A model generated the notes under the pieces. The model made no database searches, had not been told where the DNA came from, and worked only from the letters and a program-made list of their open reading frames with translations. This document shows, one piece after another, positions 1 through 11,043 of a stretch of 64,000 bases of DNA (position 1 is its first letter; every line of letters starts with the position of its first letter). This stretch comes from Neckera pumila. Lineage: Eukaryota; Streptophyta; Bryopsida; Hypnales; Neckeraceae. The position numbers were made by a program, and so were the translations under genes. The DNA lies in contig OZ018411.1 in assembly GCA_963969595.1 (NCBI GenBank), positions 28,841,445-28,905,444 on the forward strand, given 5' to 3'.

Positions 1-1731
1 TCTTGAATTTTATTGATGGTAGATGGGCAAATGATATATTGGTGTATGACTCAATGGATTCTTATTGGATTCTTTAGATTTTGGGCAAACCATCTTCAGA
101 TTCAGTTGTTTGGTCTTAGAATTAGCAAAAAAAATTGGCACTTTATTTTTAATTTATTTAATTTAAGCCGAATCTACTATCCAAGTACGATAGTTGGAAG
201 ATTGTCCTTGTAGGAAGAAATCATATGTGTATTGTGAATGCAATAGGATGTCAACTTGATATGATTATACAAATAGAGATTCTCATTATATACATAGGGA
301 ATGTGCAATAAGAAAAGCAATGAGTGCGAGTTAGTGTTATTATTGAAAAGTGCACTATTTGAGTTCATTATTATAATAGAAATAGCCTCTTTTACTAATA
401 GTATTATTAGTCATTACATTTTAAGTAAGTTTTTCATTTGTAAATGAGGAACTAAATAATGGCAATATTTGATAAATAAAATGGCATATGTTGTAATTCA
501 TAGAAAATAAAATTATTATATGATGAGATTTAAATTCAAAATAAATTTCATTATAATGATACAATCAAGTTTAAAATTCCTATTAATTTCAATTCATTTT
601 TCTGTAAACAATCATTAGGTAACAAGAACCTTTAATGTTAGTATTTTCACCCAAACATAAAGCTATTAATGATAATAGCTACATACTACACAAGTCATTT
701 TTAATAAAAAAATATGTGCAAATTACAATATGTGTCACAAAAAAAGTGCTTCATAGTCTATGTATTGCAAAATCATTAGTGATCTAATATAAATGTAACT
801 CTACAAAAATCTTTCTTAGGATTATTTACTTTACAACATTATTTGAATATTTGACCACTACCAATAGCTTCTTTGCAATGTCTTGTTTCTTGAAAATATA
901 ACTAATAAACATAATATAAAATGTGAATCAATTGGAAGTTAAAGAATGGACTTTGTAGGATCCTAATTTAAGATTATTTAACATCACAAATAAATTAAAG
1001 TTAAGAGTCATTGATTGAAATTGATATATTGCAATTATTCAACTTGAGGTTTGCATTAAATTTGATAACGTAGTATAAAATTTAATGACAATTTCAAACC
1101 TTTATTGATATCTTTTTGAAATTAATTTGAAGTAAATTAAGCTTAAAAATTTATAAATCTAAATTTAAAATATTGCAAAGAATTAAATTTAGAATAGTTC
1201 GTTTCTATTTATTTATTATATTTATAATATTATAATTACAAATATAACATGATACAAATGATGATAGTTGTAAAAGTATACACTGAGTCATAATGATTGT
1301 AAAATTAGCACAAATGATTTGAATGTCTTTCGAAAATAAAAATGAACCAAAAGTTTAAAGCATTGCACAAAAAATGTATTAAAATAATTAATAGAATATT
1401 GATTTGAAGATGGAATCTTTTGCATATTGAAGGTGAAATCATGCAAATATGAATGATTTTGAGTTATATAAGCCATCACCATGCATATTATTCATTTGGT
1501 TCAAAAAGCTTTTCCTTATTCTTCTTTAAAATTGTAATTATGTTGATAAGCACTAATTTTTATTAAAATTGTTTGTATTCACTTTAGTTTTGAAAACCTC
1601 AAACAATATTGTTAGATTCTAAATTGATTCCTTTGAACTACATGAAATGACCTAAGTAAAAATAAAACCAAAAAAAAAACATAACATGGTTATTCTTCAC
1701 ATTTTTCAGTTAAGGTTTTTAAACTCAAATT
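1..1731. other. AT-rich intergenic DNA, no gene seen
   Basis: This stretch is strongly AT-rich and its open frames are short, with no recognisable protein similarity. I see no RNA gene, tandem array or clear transposon end in it. Confidence 0.6.
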
Positions 1732-2007
1732 TTACAATCTCAAAGAAGATTTTTTTCCTCGACCTTTTGTAGTTTTTGGGCGCTTAACGCGAGATTTACT
1801 TGCTTTGCCACCCCCATGCCTATTTCTACTTGAAGCTTTATAAATGCCTCCTAAGCTTCTACCTTTAGTTGATTTTTGACCTCTTTTCATTTTTCTTTCT
1901 TCTTTAAAATTCAACTCATTTGGAAACCCATCAACATTGTCAAAAATTGTGTCTGGTGTACCATCGGAAATGTAACTATGTGCTATCATCTCCATTGTGT
2001 ATTTCAA
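1732..2007 (-). CDS. Small lysine/arginine-rich ORF, function unknown
   Basis: This ORF of 91 codons starts with ATG and ends with TAA. The first 35 residues are mixed and acidic (an SDGTPDTIFDNVDGFPNE stretch). The last 55 are very basic, with runs such as KRGQKSTKGR, SRNRHGGGKASKSR and TTKGRGKKSS, resembling a nuclear-localisation or nucleic-acid-binding tail. I do not recognise a family. It may be the last exon of a gene, a fragment of a transposon protein with a basic tail, or chance. It stands out because the DNA around it is almost devoid of open frames and its composition is less AT-rich than its neighbours. No promoter or splice partner could be assigned. Confidence 0.3.
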   Translation of the reverse strand: MKYTMEMIAHSYISDGTPDTIFDNVDGFPNELNFKEERKMKRGQKSTKGRSLGGIYKASSRNRHGGGKASKSRVKRPKTTKGRGKKSSLRL

Positions 2008-2340
2008 ACTTTTATTGTTTGGAAATATTTAATCTATTAATTTAAAATTTGGATTAAATATCATTTAAGAATAAATTTGTTTTTATGGTTATTTTTAGAA
2101 TTTTTAAAAATATATTTATATATTTATAATCTTAATAATGATTAGATAAAATTTTAAGCTTTCCTATTAAAATATACTACCACATTTTGTGCTAATATTC
2201 CTACGGTTTCTATCTTTAACTTTTTGAGTTGGCTTTCAACTATTTTCCTTAGAAATACAACGTGACATGATGATCGTTAGTGAGCATATATGAAAAGTTG
2301 CATTTGAATTGACGTAACCTTTCAATTATCTTTTATAATA

Positions 2341-2374
2341 TATAAAATGTAAAATGTAAAATGTAAAATGTAAA
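2341..2374. repeat. Short tandem repeat, 7-bp unit (AAATGTA)
   Basis: About four to five tandem copies of the 7-base unit AAATGTA occur here in an otherwise unremarkable AT-rich stretch. It is a simple microsatellite-like run. Confidence 0.7.
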
Positions 2375-2485
2375 TTTAGTGGTATTACTTACATATTTGA
2401 AACTAATCCTTTAATGAACCTTTGTAAACTTTAACACTAAAAAGAAAACATGGACATTTACTAAAAATCAATTCAACAAACCATG

Positions 2486-3642
2486 TTAGCCCCTAAATGA
2501 CCAAAGTATGTTTTTTTGCCAACTTAGTGATTTTAGGCAGCTCACTGCAAATGGAATTTTATTTTTTTCTTTGAAACTTTCACACAATATGTGGACAAGA
2601 TTTTTCTTTGAAGCCTAATAATTTTTTAAATACATGGTTAAAAAAATGATTGTATGATAAGTAGTTTTTTTTTCTAGACTGGATATTTTGGGTAGTCTAG
2701 ACAGATTAAAAAAATCGTTTTTTTCAAAAACAAAAATTTGAAATTGTTTTTTTGATTTCTATATACATGGAAAGATTTAAATCATTCCATTTTAATTAAT
2801 GAGATGAAAGCTATGAAGAGTTTTAGTTTGTAGGCAATCATGGATTCACTACTCTAAGATAAACTTGGAAGTCCTTCATTTCATTCAATTTTCAATATTT
2901 TTTGAAAAAAATAAAACTCGTAGGATGTAGATTGTTTATTACAATACTATGACCATTGGAATTGGTATTTTTCAAATTCCTTACTAAGTTCTTAATTATT
3001 TAGTATATTGAACTGTTATCTACTTCTTTCTATTTATTATGTTTTACTACATGTTGTACAATTCCAAATGATTTGAATTTTTCAAGCATGAAGACACTTG
3101 CCTTGAAGAACAAATCCAAAGATGAACCACCAATATAGACATTTTTTCATACAAATGTGACCTTGTGAAGGGCAGCTGTCTAATTTTCCGCAGGCCAAAA
3201 AATAATTTTTGTCAATTCAATACCCTACCTCTATTGTTCAATTCAATACCCACCTCTATTGAACAATTTTTTAATGAATGAAAATTAAATAGTTCTTTTC
3301 CTAAATTTTTTTATAGATTCCAAACTCAACAACTTAACATAAATAAGTAGAAAATCAAAATTTGTAGTGCAAAAGATTTGAACTAAAAAGATTCAAAGCC
3401 AAAAAATCTAGTCAAGCAAGGAGCAATAAAACTTGTTTTCTTCACTTTAAATGCATATATCTTGCAATCTATATGGTCAAAGTTTTTGAAATTTCTTCCA
3501 CATATTTATATACTAGTCAAGTATAAGACTATACATGGATATGCAAAAAAAAACAATTTTTAAAGCTCTTTTCTCTTTGCAATACAAATGACAATTTTAA
3601 GGTTTTTTTATAGGAAAATCACCTTGGTCCTTTAAGGGTTAA
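2486..3642 (+). mobile_element. TTAA-type (piggyBac-like) MITE, chimeric copy
   Basis: The left end reads TTAG then CCCCTAAATGACCAAAG; the right end reads CTTTGGTCC-like bases, TTTAAGGG, then TTAA. The left half (TTTTTTTGCCAAC, GGCAGCTCACTGCA) matches subfamily B (compare 49648-50581). From about 3196 the sequence switches to subfamily A (compare 4130-5058), including the stretch ATATCTTGCAATCTATATGG. At 1157 bp it is longer than the usual 0.9 kb, so it looks like a recombinant of two subfamilies. It has no coding capacity. The left TSD copy differs from TTAA by one base. Confidence 0.6.
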
Positions 3643-3839
3643 AATGAAAAATCACTCAAGTTTATTTTAGCTTTTTTTCTAATTTATTCTTCAGATATTC
3701 ATAGTAATGAAAAATTTTGATCAATAATTTCAAAAACTTTAGGAAATGTAAAAGACATGCTACAATATTTCATCTATTAAAAATGTAATGTAAAATATAT
3801 GCACTCAAATTTAGTGAAAAAATTTAGTATATAAAGTAA

Positions 3840-5175
3840 AGAATATTGAAGTTTTGTACACAGTGGTCTCAGAGCATGTTCACTAGGCTTGGCTAGCTTA
3901 AATGGATGGCCTTTATAGCTTGGCTTAAAAAGCTTGCTCCATTGGACTCCAAAAGTGGATGACTTCTTTCCCTAGGTTGACCCCAAAACCAGAAGTGGCT
4001 TGAAAACCGCAATTGTTCGCAAGCCAACAACTATGGCTTGGAAATGAAAGAAATAAAATCTTTTCTTCATCCTCGTACTTCCCGTTGTTCTCGTGAAGCT
4101 CTCTGATCATATTTATTTCCAAGGGCTTATTAACCCCTAAAGGACCAAGTGTCCGTTCAACAGACAAGTGGGATTTTGGGCAGGTACCCATGGGCTGAAT
4201 TTTTGTCCTGATTTTTTGAAACTTTTTTTGAAGATAGGAAAACTGATAAGCTTCGTGGAAATATAATTTTTTTTTCAATTGGTTCCCGGGAAAAAAAGTT
4301 ATGCCCAACTAAGCTCAAAACAGGGGAGAGCGGGCGGCAAAAAAAATTTTGCAAATTTTTTTTTTTTTTTTTGAATATTTTTTTCTCATAGATTATATTT
4401 TTCTCTATTTGGAAAGCTTTGATTCATTTCAATTAAATTTGTTATGAGAAAGTTATGGAAAATCTTATTTTTTGGACACTTGGAGCATCTTCCTGAAAAA
4501 AAATAACTTGTAGGATTCATTTCTCAATGCAATTTTTATAATTTTTCATAAAAAAAAGTTCCAAGTGGTTTAGTTTTTTTGGTAGAACAATCTTACCATT
4601 GGGATTAGTGCATTTTAATTCCTTATAAAAGATATTAATATTTTAGATTTTCTTTCTATCTCGAACATACTTCTACTTAACAATTTTTTTAATAGTGAAA
4701 ATTAAGTTTTTTTGAATTTTTTTTTTGCTAGACTCTCAACTCAATTCTCCACTTTGAAGATTTAAAGCTCAAAACTCTGCAGTGCAAAAATTTTAAGTTA
4801 AAAATGTTCAAAGTAAAAAAATCCAGTCCCACAATGTTCTAAAAAACTTGTTTTTTTTACTTTAAACGCAGATATCTTGCAATCTGTGCGGTCAAAAATT
4901 CTGAAATCTTTTCCTCACATTGTGATACTATTTAGGTGTAAGATCCTATGGTTGGATGTTAAAAAAAACAATTTTCAAATGTTTTTACTCTTTGCTACAA
5001 AAATGGCAGTTTTGAGTGTTTTTTGGTAGGAAAAAGGCCTTGGTCCTTTAGGGGTTAAAAAGCCATGAGTGGGGCTTTTTCATTTCCTACACCATAGAAT
5101 GTGGATGACCCACTCCTATCCAAGCCAATTTTGGGGCCTGTTTTCAAGCCCAATAGTGATGGTCTTAGGGTGCAT
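3840..5175. repeat. Possible older element hosting the 4130-5058 insertion
   Basis: The DNA on both sides of the TTAA element shares imperfect inverted wording: GTTCACTAGGCTTGG at about 3880 and CCAATAGTGATGG-type bases near 5150, plus several forms of GGCTTGAAAA and AAGCCA. The flanks would rejoin into a segment of about 400 bp with weak terminal inverted repeats, suggesting an earlier MITE. The similarity is imperfect and the ends are not exact. Confidence 0.3.
4130..5058 (+). mobile_element. TTAA-type (piggyBac-like) MITE, subfamily A
   Basis: This is the best-preserved copy. The left end reads TTAACCCCTAAAGGACCAAG and the right end is its exact reverse complement, giving TTAA on both sides and terminal inverted repeats of about 16 bp. 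Total length is 929 bp including both TTAA copies. The interior holds wording common to the family, such as GGGATTTTGGGCAGGTACC near the left end and TTGCAATCTGTGCGGTCAAA near the right. Open frames inside are short and resemble no transposase, so it would be non-autonomous. TTAA duplication plus CCCT-type ends is characteristic of the piggyBac superfamily; the assignment is an inference from the ends only. Confidence 0.75.
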
Positions 5176-5531
5176 CATTTAGGGGCTAACCTTGGAACAC
5201 TTGATTAGTTACCGTGAAAATCATCCTTTTGGGTATCATGAGAACTATTTGCTTAAAAAAACTCATTGGAGGTCAAACTATTCTACAAGACTTCTCCTTT
5301 TCACACACAATTCCAAGAATGAACATCTGCACTTTTGTCTTACATAGAAAATTCTTTCTCATCTAATGGACACTTTTAGGCCACCGCCTTGTATAGGGCT
5401 GATACAAAAGAACAATTATAAACATGATGAAGAGACTATTCCTCCCCTAAACCAAGGCACAGAATTCTAATTGAAAAGCTTTCTAATCTACACTAAATTG
5501 CTCCCGCTCTAAATTTTTATTCCAGGCTCCA
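5059..5531. other. 3' flank of the receptor kinase gene
   Basis: This is AT-rich sequence with no coding signal. It would include the 3' UTR of the minus-strand kinase gene. I could not identify a confident polyadenylation signal among the many A/T runs. Confidence 0.4.
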
Positions 5532-8500
5532 TCACCGGCACTGATGCCGCCCATCGCCACAGCCATGCGCAAACGAAGCCGGCCCCGCCATAGCCGCAGT
5601 CATGGCCGTGTCCGCCCACCCTTCTTCCACTTTCTTCACAACCTCGGCCATGCTCGGCCGCGCGCGCACATCCTCCGCTATGCATTGCACTCCCAATTCC
5701 ACCAGCCCCACCGCCTCCGCCATGACAAATCGCGACTCCAGCTTCGGATCCATCACCTCCCGCACCTTCCATGGATCCGCGAGCTTCAAGTGGTGAGTGT
5801 CGACAGGGCGAAGGCCAGTGAGAATTTCAAGGACGAGGGCGCCGAACGCGTAGATGTCGGAATTTTCGGTCACTTGGCCGAGGTAGGCGTACTCGGGAGC
5901 CAGGTAGCCGAGGGCGGCGAGGCTTTTGTGAGTGGCGTACATGACTTCTTCCGCGATGATGTCGGAGAGGCCGTAGTCGGAGAGAAGGGCGGTGGAGTCG
6001 GGGGCCAGGAGGATGTTGCCGGACCAGAGGTTGCGGTGGACCATGGTGGTTGCAGGCGGGAGGCCTTCGTGCAAATGCGCCAGACCTGGTGCAGGGAGGA
6101 TGAGAAAGTGTTCGGAGTTATGACCCAAAAAAAATTCGGAGTTATGACAAAATATGTTCGGAGTTCTGGAAGCTTAACCACGTACGGAGCTATGACAAAA
6201 GATGTTCGGAGTTATGACAAAATGTGTTCGGAGTTATGACCCCAAAAAAATTCGGAGTTATGACAAAATCATGTTCGGAGTTCTGGAAGCTTAACCACGT
6301 ACGTTCGGAGCTATGACAAAAGTTATTACAAAATGTGTTCGGAGTTATGACTGAACTTGGTTCGCAGTTATGACGAAATATGCTTGGAGTTCTGGAAGCT
6401 TAACCCTGTATGTTCGGAGTTATGACAAAATGTGTTCGGAGTTCTGGTTTCATTAGCCCCGAAAAGAATCAAGGATTTGTGTTTACGAAATGTCCAAATC
6501 GGGAGATTGCTTTGTGGAAATGTAATTCATACAGGGTTACTTGTGAATCGATGTTCCTCAATTGAATCAGCTCGAATCGAGCTGAATTTAAGTAGCGTCA
6601 CAGGAGAATTTTTTTTCTTCATTAAATCAGCTCGAATCGAGTTTAATGTAATTAGCTTCACAAAAGAATTTTTTCCCTCGATTAAATCAGCTCGAATCGA
6701 GCTGAATGTAATTAGCTTCAGATTGAATCGAGATGACGGCAGCTAGACTTAGCTCCAATCGAGCTGATGGCCATGATGGGATCGACCATGCATAAGACAT
6801 GTACTTCTGACAAACATAAACAACATACGAATGTGATTTGGATTCTATCATTGTGCGTGAGATTTGTGTGCAATGACATGCTACTTGTGCTTGATTAGAA
6901 ATGTCAAATCTGGGGGTTCTTGTTTACTGGAGAGATTGTTGTTAGAGGTCTTTGAAAATTTTCAAAGGCTACCATCAATTACTCCAGAGATGTCTCGAGG
7001 ATTGTAGAGGATCTGGGGGATGAGAAGATTGATGTTTTTTGTAAAATGAGTAATGGCCATACCTTTCGCAATCCCACGGATGATTTTGACTCTCGCACTC
7101 CACTCCAGCGCACTCTCGTTTTGTCCATGCAGCCGCTGCTCGAGGGATCCCTCCGACACGAACGCGTACACCAGATAACACTCCAACCCTCCTTTGGAGC
7201 AACAGAACCCCACGAACTTCACCAGATTTTCGTGCTTCACTTGCATCAACGCCTCCAACGCCACCTGAAAATCCTGCTCTCCGAAGGCGTACCGCGTGTT
7301 GTAGATCGCCTTCACCGCCACTGCAGTGCCATCTCTTAGCACTCCTTTGTACACTGCAGTGTGGCAGTTCTTCCGCAGCAGGTTCTTCTCGGAGAAGTAG
7401 TTCGTGGCCGTTTCGATCTCGTCCAAGTGGATCCAGGAGCTCCATTCGGTGGGACTTGGCAAGCCCGAGCTTCGACACGACATGACTCTGGACTTGGAGA
7501 ACTCCGGGGTGCTGAAATGGAAGGAGCCAGCCTTTATAGTATTAGTCAGGCTATCTGGTTTAGGGTTTACTTCTGGATTGTGTTCTGGTTTGCTGTTGAT
7601 CATGGATTTGATGTCGGAGGTGAAGGAGAAGGAATGGCTGCGAAGCTTGGCGTTTCGGCGTCGCAAACAGATGAAAACGAGGAGCAGGAACGTGCTGCCA
7701 CCGATGGCGAACACGATGGCCGTGACGATGCTCATGATGGATTTTAAGTTTTTCGTTGGTGCAGATGTTGGCGATGGGGAGGAGGGTTTGGGTGAACAGG
7801 GAGTCATGTCGGTGGCGGTCCCGCATAGACCGCTGTTGTTGCTGTACTTGAAGCCTTGCTGCAGACCGAACAATCCTGGGATGGCAGAAAACAAATTGGA
7901 TCTTCAGTACATGGCAGATATTGCTAACCCCAAAGGTATTAGTCGGGAGATTGCCAAAAGGGAAAAATCCCATGTTCCAATTTCCTTAAAACTGTCTTCA
8001 TGGCAGGACTGTTTGGAAATTGGGAGTTAAGGGAAGTGGAACTTGGGGACTGAAAGTGGAGCAAGAGATGAGTTTAGCCAGAGTGGAACTCAACTTGGAA
8101 CTCAAACTTGGACCTAGTCTCTCTTCTCATAAAAATTATTGCACCAAGGGACGTAGAGCGTCTTGTCCTTCTAAATTGCGACCCTTGCTTGAGCATGATT
8201 TAACAAGATCCAAGTGAACTGTTGTTATGTCCAGTAACCTGTAAGTAAAGCAGAGTTCCCATGGCTTGGCACATTTTGGAACCTTATTTTGACACGATTA
8301 TAACATTGGAATAATCAGATAATCCAAGCTGGTAAGCAAAAGTTGAGGTGAGAAAGTGGCAGCTGCACTTACTGGTAGGAATAGGACCGAAGAGGAAGTT
8401 CTGAGACACATCAAGGAACACGAGGCTGGACAGATTTGCCACTGCGTCTGGAATGCTGCCCGTGAAGGAGTTGTTACTGACATCAAGCCTGGCCAGCATG

Positions 8501-9729
8501 GCCAAGACGCCCAACGTGGCTGGAATGGAGCCATTCAGGTTGTTGGCATTCAAAGCCAACGTTTCAAGGTTGGAGAGATTGGCAAGCTCCACTGGCAACT
8601 CTCCTTCCAGTTTGTTGGAGCTCAGCTCGAGCACTGAAATCACAAAAGCCAGCACAAAACTCCAAATTCGTTACATTAAACCAAACCAAACAAAAACCAA
8701 ACATAACAAACAAAAACATGCTAATCTCTGACAGAGACCCATGGATGGCGATTCCTGAGCGTTTTATGTTGATGCTGCCCGAAGAGGATGTGAATTCTGT
8801 CAACGGCAGTGAAGAATGTTATCTATGTCTGGTGGAAGCCATCATGGGCTCATGGCTCCTGTTCTGAACCCATCATAAAAATCAAAGCACCTGCAGTACC
8901 ATTGCAGCATGGTATTGACAAGATGACAGGGGTTTGACAATATATTTGGGGACTGCCTGACTGCACCTTGTAAGCTGGACAGCTGACCGAGCTGAGGAGG
9001 AATGGCGCTCGACAGTTGGTTCCAGTTCAGGTACAAGTCTGTCAGAGCATTCAAGGAGGAGAGCGACGCTGGGATGGCGCCTCGAAGCTCGTTGAAGTGC
9101 AAGAAGAGGCCGGAGAGCGCTGAAAGCTCCGATAAAGCATCGGGTATGAACCCGGACAACGCTCGCCCTTGTAGTGAAATATTGGTCACTCTCCCAGCTG
9201 CTCCAATTACCACACAACGGAATGAACTAAACCGTGAAAATTCAAGCCACCATGAGTGCAGTGGCACGTACCCTTCTCTACTGGGGATGGAAGCAAAAGA
9301 ACGGACTCAAGAATTTCACTAGATAAGCGACGTTTTTGATGCAACTCCAAAGGAATTTGAATTCTTTTGCCAAGGGTGTTACTGGCAGGTGCTTAAGAGT
9401 TTGAAGCAAGCTGCTCAAAATTCCTTTTGCAAGGTACTCGAGAATGTTGTGCAAGAATGATTAGCAAGCTTGTGCACGAAAAGCAGTGAAACTGGTGATT
9501 GCCAAGAGCGAGAATTCTCACCTGCGTCACAGAGCACTCCCTCAAAAGCTCCCGCGCTGCAAGGTTGTCCACCCTCTAACCACGACATCAAAACCTCATT
9601 ATGAGGGTCAAGTGCTGCCTTTACATCCAGCAACACTTCCACTTCGGGTCTTGAAGGCCCCCAAGCTTGCGCTTCCTGCCATGAGATGAGAACCCACACC
9701 ACTACAACGACCGACACAATGCGCATCAT
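5532..9729 (-). CDS. LRR receptor-like kinase (At5g51560-like, atypical kinase)
   Basis: Plasma-membrane receptor-like kinase, 688 residues from six exons whose GT...AG borders and phases all join: 9522-9729, 8967-9197, 8633-8373, 7063-7875, 5532-6085 (five coding blocks; the gap 8374-8632 is the third exon). It has a signal peptide (MMRIVSVVVVVWVLISW), an LRR N-cap with the paired cysteines (about residues 25-70), about five LRRs (LSGFIPDALSELSALSGLFL, LNGSIPATLG), a short loop, and a membrane helix near residue 290 (IVTAIVFAIGGSTFLLLVFI). The kinase domain keeps the ATP-binding lysine (AVAVKAIYN), but the HRD motif reads HRN and DFG reads DYG. These substitutions, and the length, fit the At5g51560 group, so catalysis is doubtful. 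The APE motif (GYLAPEY) is intact. The start is the ATG preceding the signal peptide. The ligand is unknown. Confidence 0.88.
6112..6445. repeat. Intronic minisatellite, unit TTCGGAGTTATGACAAAATG
   Basis: About fifteen degenerate copies of a 20-24 bp unit built on TTCGGAGTTATGAC lie head to tail. They are arranged in a higher-order repeat of about 110-117 bp, marked by GTTCTGGAAGCTTAACC at about 6162, 6279 and 6388. The array starts about 27 bp from the kinase gene's splice acceptor, so on the transcribed strand it fills the normal branch-point region. Confidence 0.9.
6560..6765. repeat. Tandem repeat, unit with AATCAGCTCGAATCGAGCTG
   Basis: Three to four diverged copies of a unit of about 65 bp occur, each containing the palindrome-like AGCTCGAATCGAGCT followed by GAATGTAATTAGCTTCA. 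Copies begin near 6575, 6635 and 6695, with a partial one near 6750. They lie in the same intron as the minisatellite and are unrelated to it in sequence. Confidence 0.8.
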
Positions 9730-10880
9730 GGCAGGAGGTGGTGCACACTCAATTGCTCAAAACTACAAAAACCTCGCATACTCTTCTCCCCAATTCGACA
9801 ACACCAAGCTTCTTGCTGCAAATTCTTCCTACAATCTGGACATGGCCACTATGGCTTCACAAATGGCCTCAGGTAGGGCTTCAGGTTGAGCTTCAGGTAA
9901 GGTCTCCTGACGAGCCTGCAGGAGTCCCAATCGCTAATCCTGACGCTCTTTCCATCTTCATGTACCTAGTTGAGATTCGGAGCCTGGTGATGATGCAGGG
10001 TTCTAGGAGTGTAAGACTAGGACCCTGATGCACCTAGTGAAGCTCCACCTGGCTATCAGAACCTGCCGCTTTAGAGTCCGCTTCAGTCTGTGGACATGGC
10101 CATCGCCTGCAAAAGCATGGACCTGGTAGTACTTCACATTGATCAAGTACTTTGCTGATAGCCCTGCAACACGGAAGCTCCAGGTTCTGGGACCTCGAAG
10201 TTTAAATGTGGTACCGATCAAATTCATGGAGCGATATAGTTGTGGTGATGAGTGGCACTAATAGCCATGATCGCCGGGAGTACGTAAAAGAAGAGGACGA
10301 CTATAATTTCAAGCTAGCAGCTTGTAGTACCTATTTCAATCTTCCGGGATATGCTGCTTGTAAAGAGGAAAGGCAGCCTTGCTCATACTAATGGAGGCTT
10401 CAGTACCAACTATGGAGCGAACAACGAAGAGGAAACAAATTCACATAGGAATGATGACTCATTGAAGCCAAGGAAGCAGCAACAATCGCAGCAACAGTAT
10501 AATTCTGAAATGTGAACCCCCTGTTGCGTATCAATTCTTGCAAGCTGGAGATCGAACAAGACCAGTCAGTTGAAATTTCAGCTAACCATACTTAGACTCC
10601 AAAGTCCAATTCAATCTAAAACAGTGCTTATGCATGTGTAGAAAACGGTAGCAATAGGTTCTCACTTCTCAGTAACGTCGCATAAATGATTTCCTTGCCG
10701 TTTTCTAGATCGACGTACAGTACAGTTGAGTATTACTTCAATCTGCCGTTCTATTACCAGAGTGACCTTCCCCATTCTCACTCAAATTCATTCCAAGCGA
10801 GGGGAACTATTGTAAACAGTAAATCTGCACACGAGGAGAATTGAAAGCTATTTTCAGGGGTTTAATAAGAGTTGGATGCC
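9730..10880. other. Upstream region of the receptor kinase, no gene recognised
   Basis: This GC-moderate stretch contains the presumed promoter and 5' UTR of the minus-strand kinase gene. Short open frames occur on both strands (for example 9686-9889 and 10206-10391, plus strand) but none matches a family I know. The wording YFNLP appears in short plus-strand frames near 10335 and 10735, which may be chance or the relic of a duplicated exon. Confidence 0.35.
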
Positions 10881-11043
10881 AGGAAGGTTTGCCACAGTAA
10901 TTGTGTGATCCACTGGACTGCTGGAGTCTCCTGCAGTAATTGCAGCAAAGCCTGCAAGCTCGCCTGCAAAGCGTTCAAATCGAGGCGTGTCTGCCCACCC
11001 CGCTCTACATTAGTGGGACTGGTCAAGTCAATGTTGCAGTAAT
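10879..11043 (+). CDS. Possible cysteine-rich peptide exon (no ATG)
   Basis: A plus-strand frame after two stops and ending in TAA encodes about 53 residues with seven cysteines: VCHSNC, then SCSNCSKACKLACKAF, then a last cysteine after KSRRV. The spacing C-x3-C ... C-x2-C-x3-C-x3-C recalls secreted cysteine-rich peptides, but it matches no thionin, defensin or RALF pattern that I can name. There is no in-frame ATG, so it would have to be a second exon; an AG at about 10880 could serve as acceptor. It may be chance. Confidence 0.2.

Larger units (their letters stand above)
6086..7062 (-). other. Last intron (977 bp) of the LRR receptor kinase
   Basis: On the minus strand the donor GTATGG follows GGGATTGCGAAAG and the acceptor CTGCACCAG precedes GTCTGGCGCATTTG. 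Joining them restores the kinase segment GIAKGLAHLHEG. The intron is far longer than the gene's others (about 160-500 bp) because it carries two kinds of repeats, at 6112-6445 and 6560-6765. The remaining part (about 6770-7060) is single-copy. Confidence 0.85.

Noticed and set aside
4130..4150. CCCTAAA-like telomere repeat at element ends
   Set aside because: The ends contain CCCCTAAA once only, at many loci, always next to TTAA and as an inverted pair. There is no tandem telomere-type array, so these are transposon termini.
3925..4308. 127-codon minus-strand frame
   Set aside because: It straddles the boundary of the TTAA element and its host, and similar translations recur only because the element repeats (44180-44377 resembles part of it in reverse). 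It is not a gene.
5544..6239. 231-codon plus-strand frame over the kinase 3' end
   Set aside because: It is the antisense of the kinase exon and the intronic repeats; the minus-strand kinase motifs explain the open frame.
7404..8030. 208-codon plus-strand frame
   Set aside because: Antisense of the kinase exon 7063-7875; it has no domain of its own.
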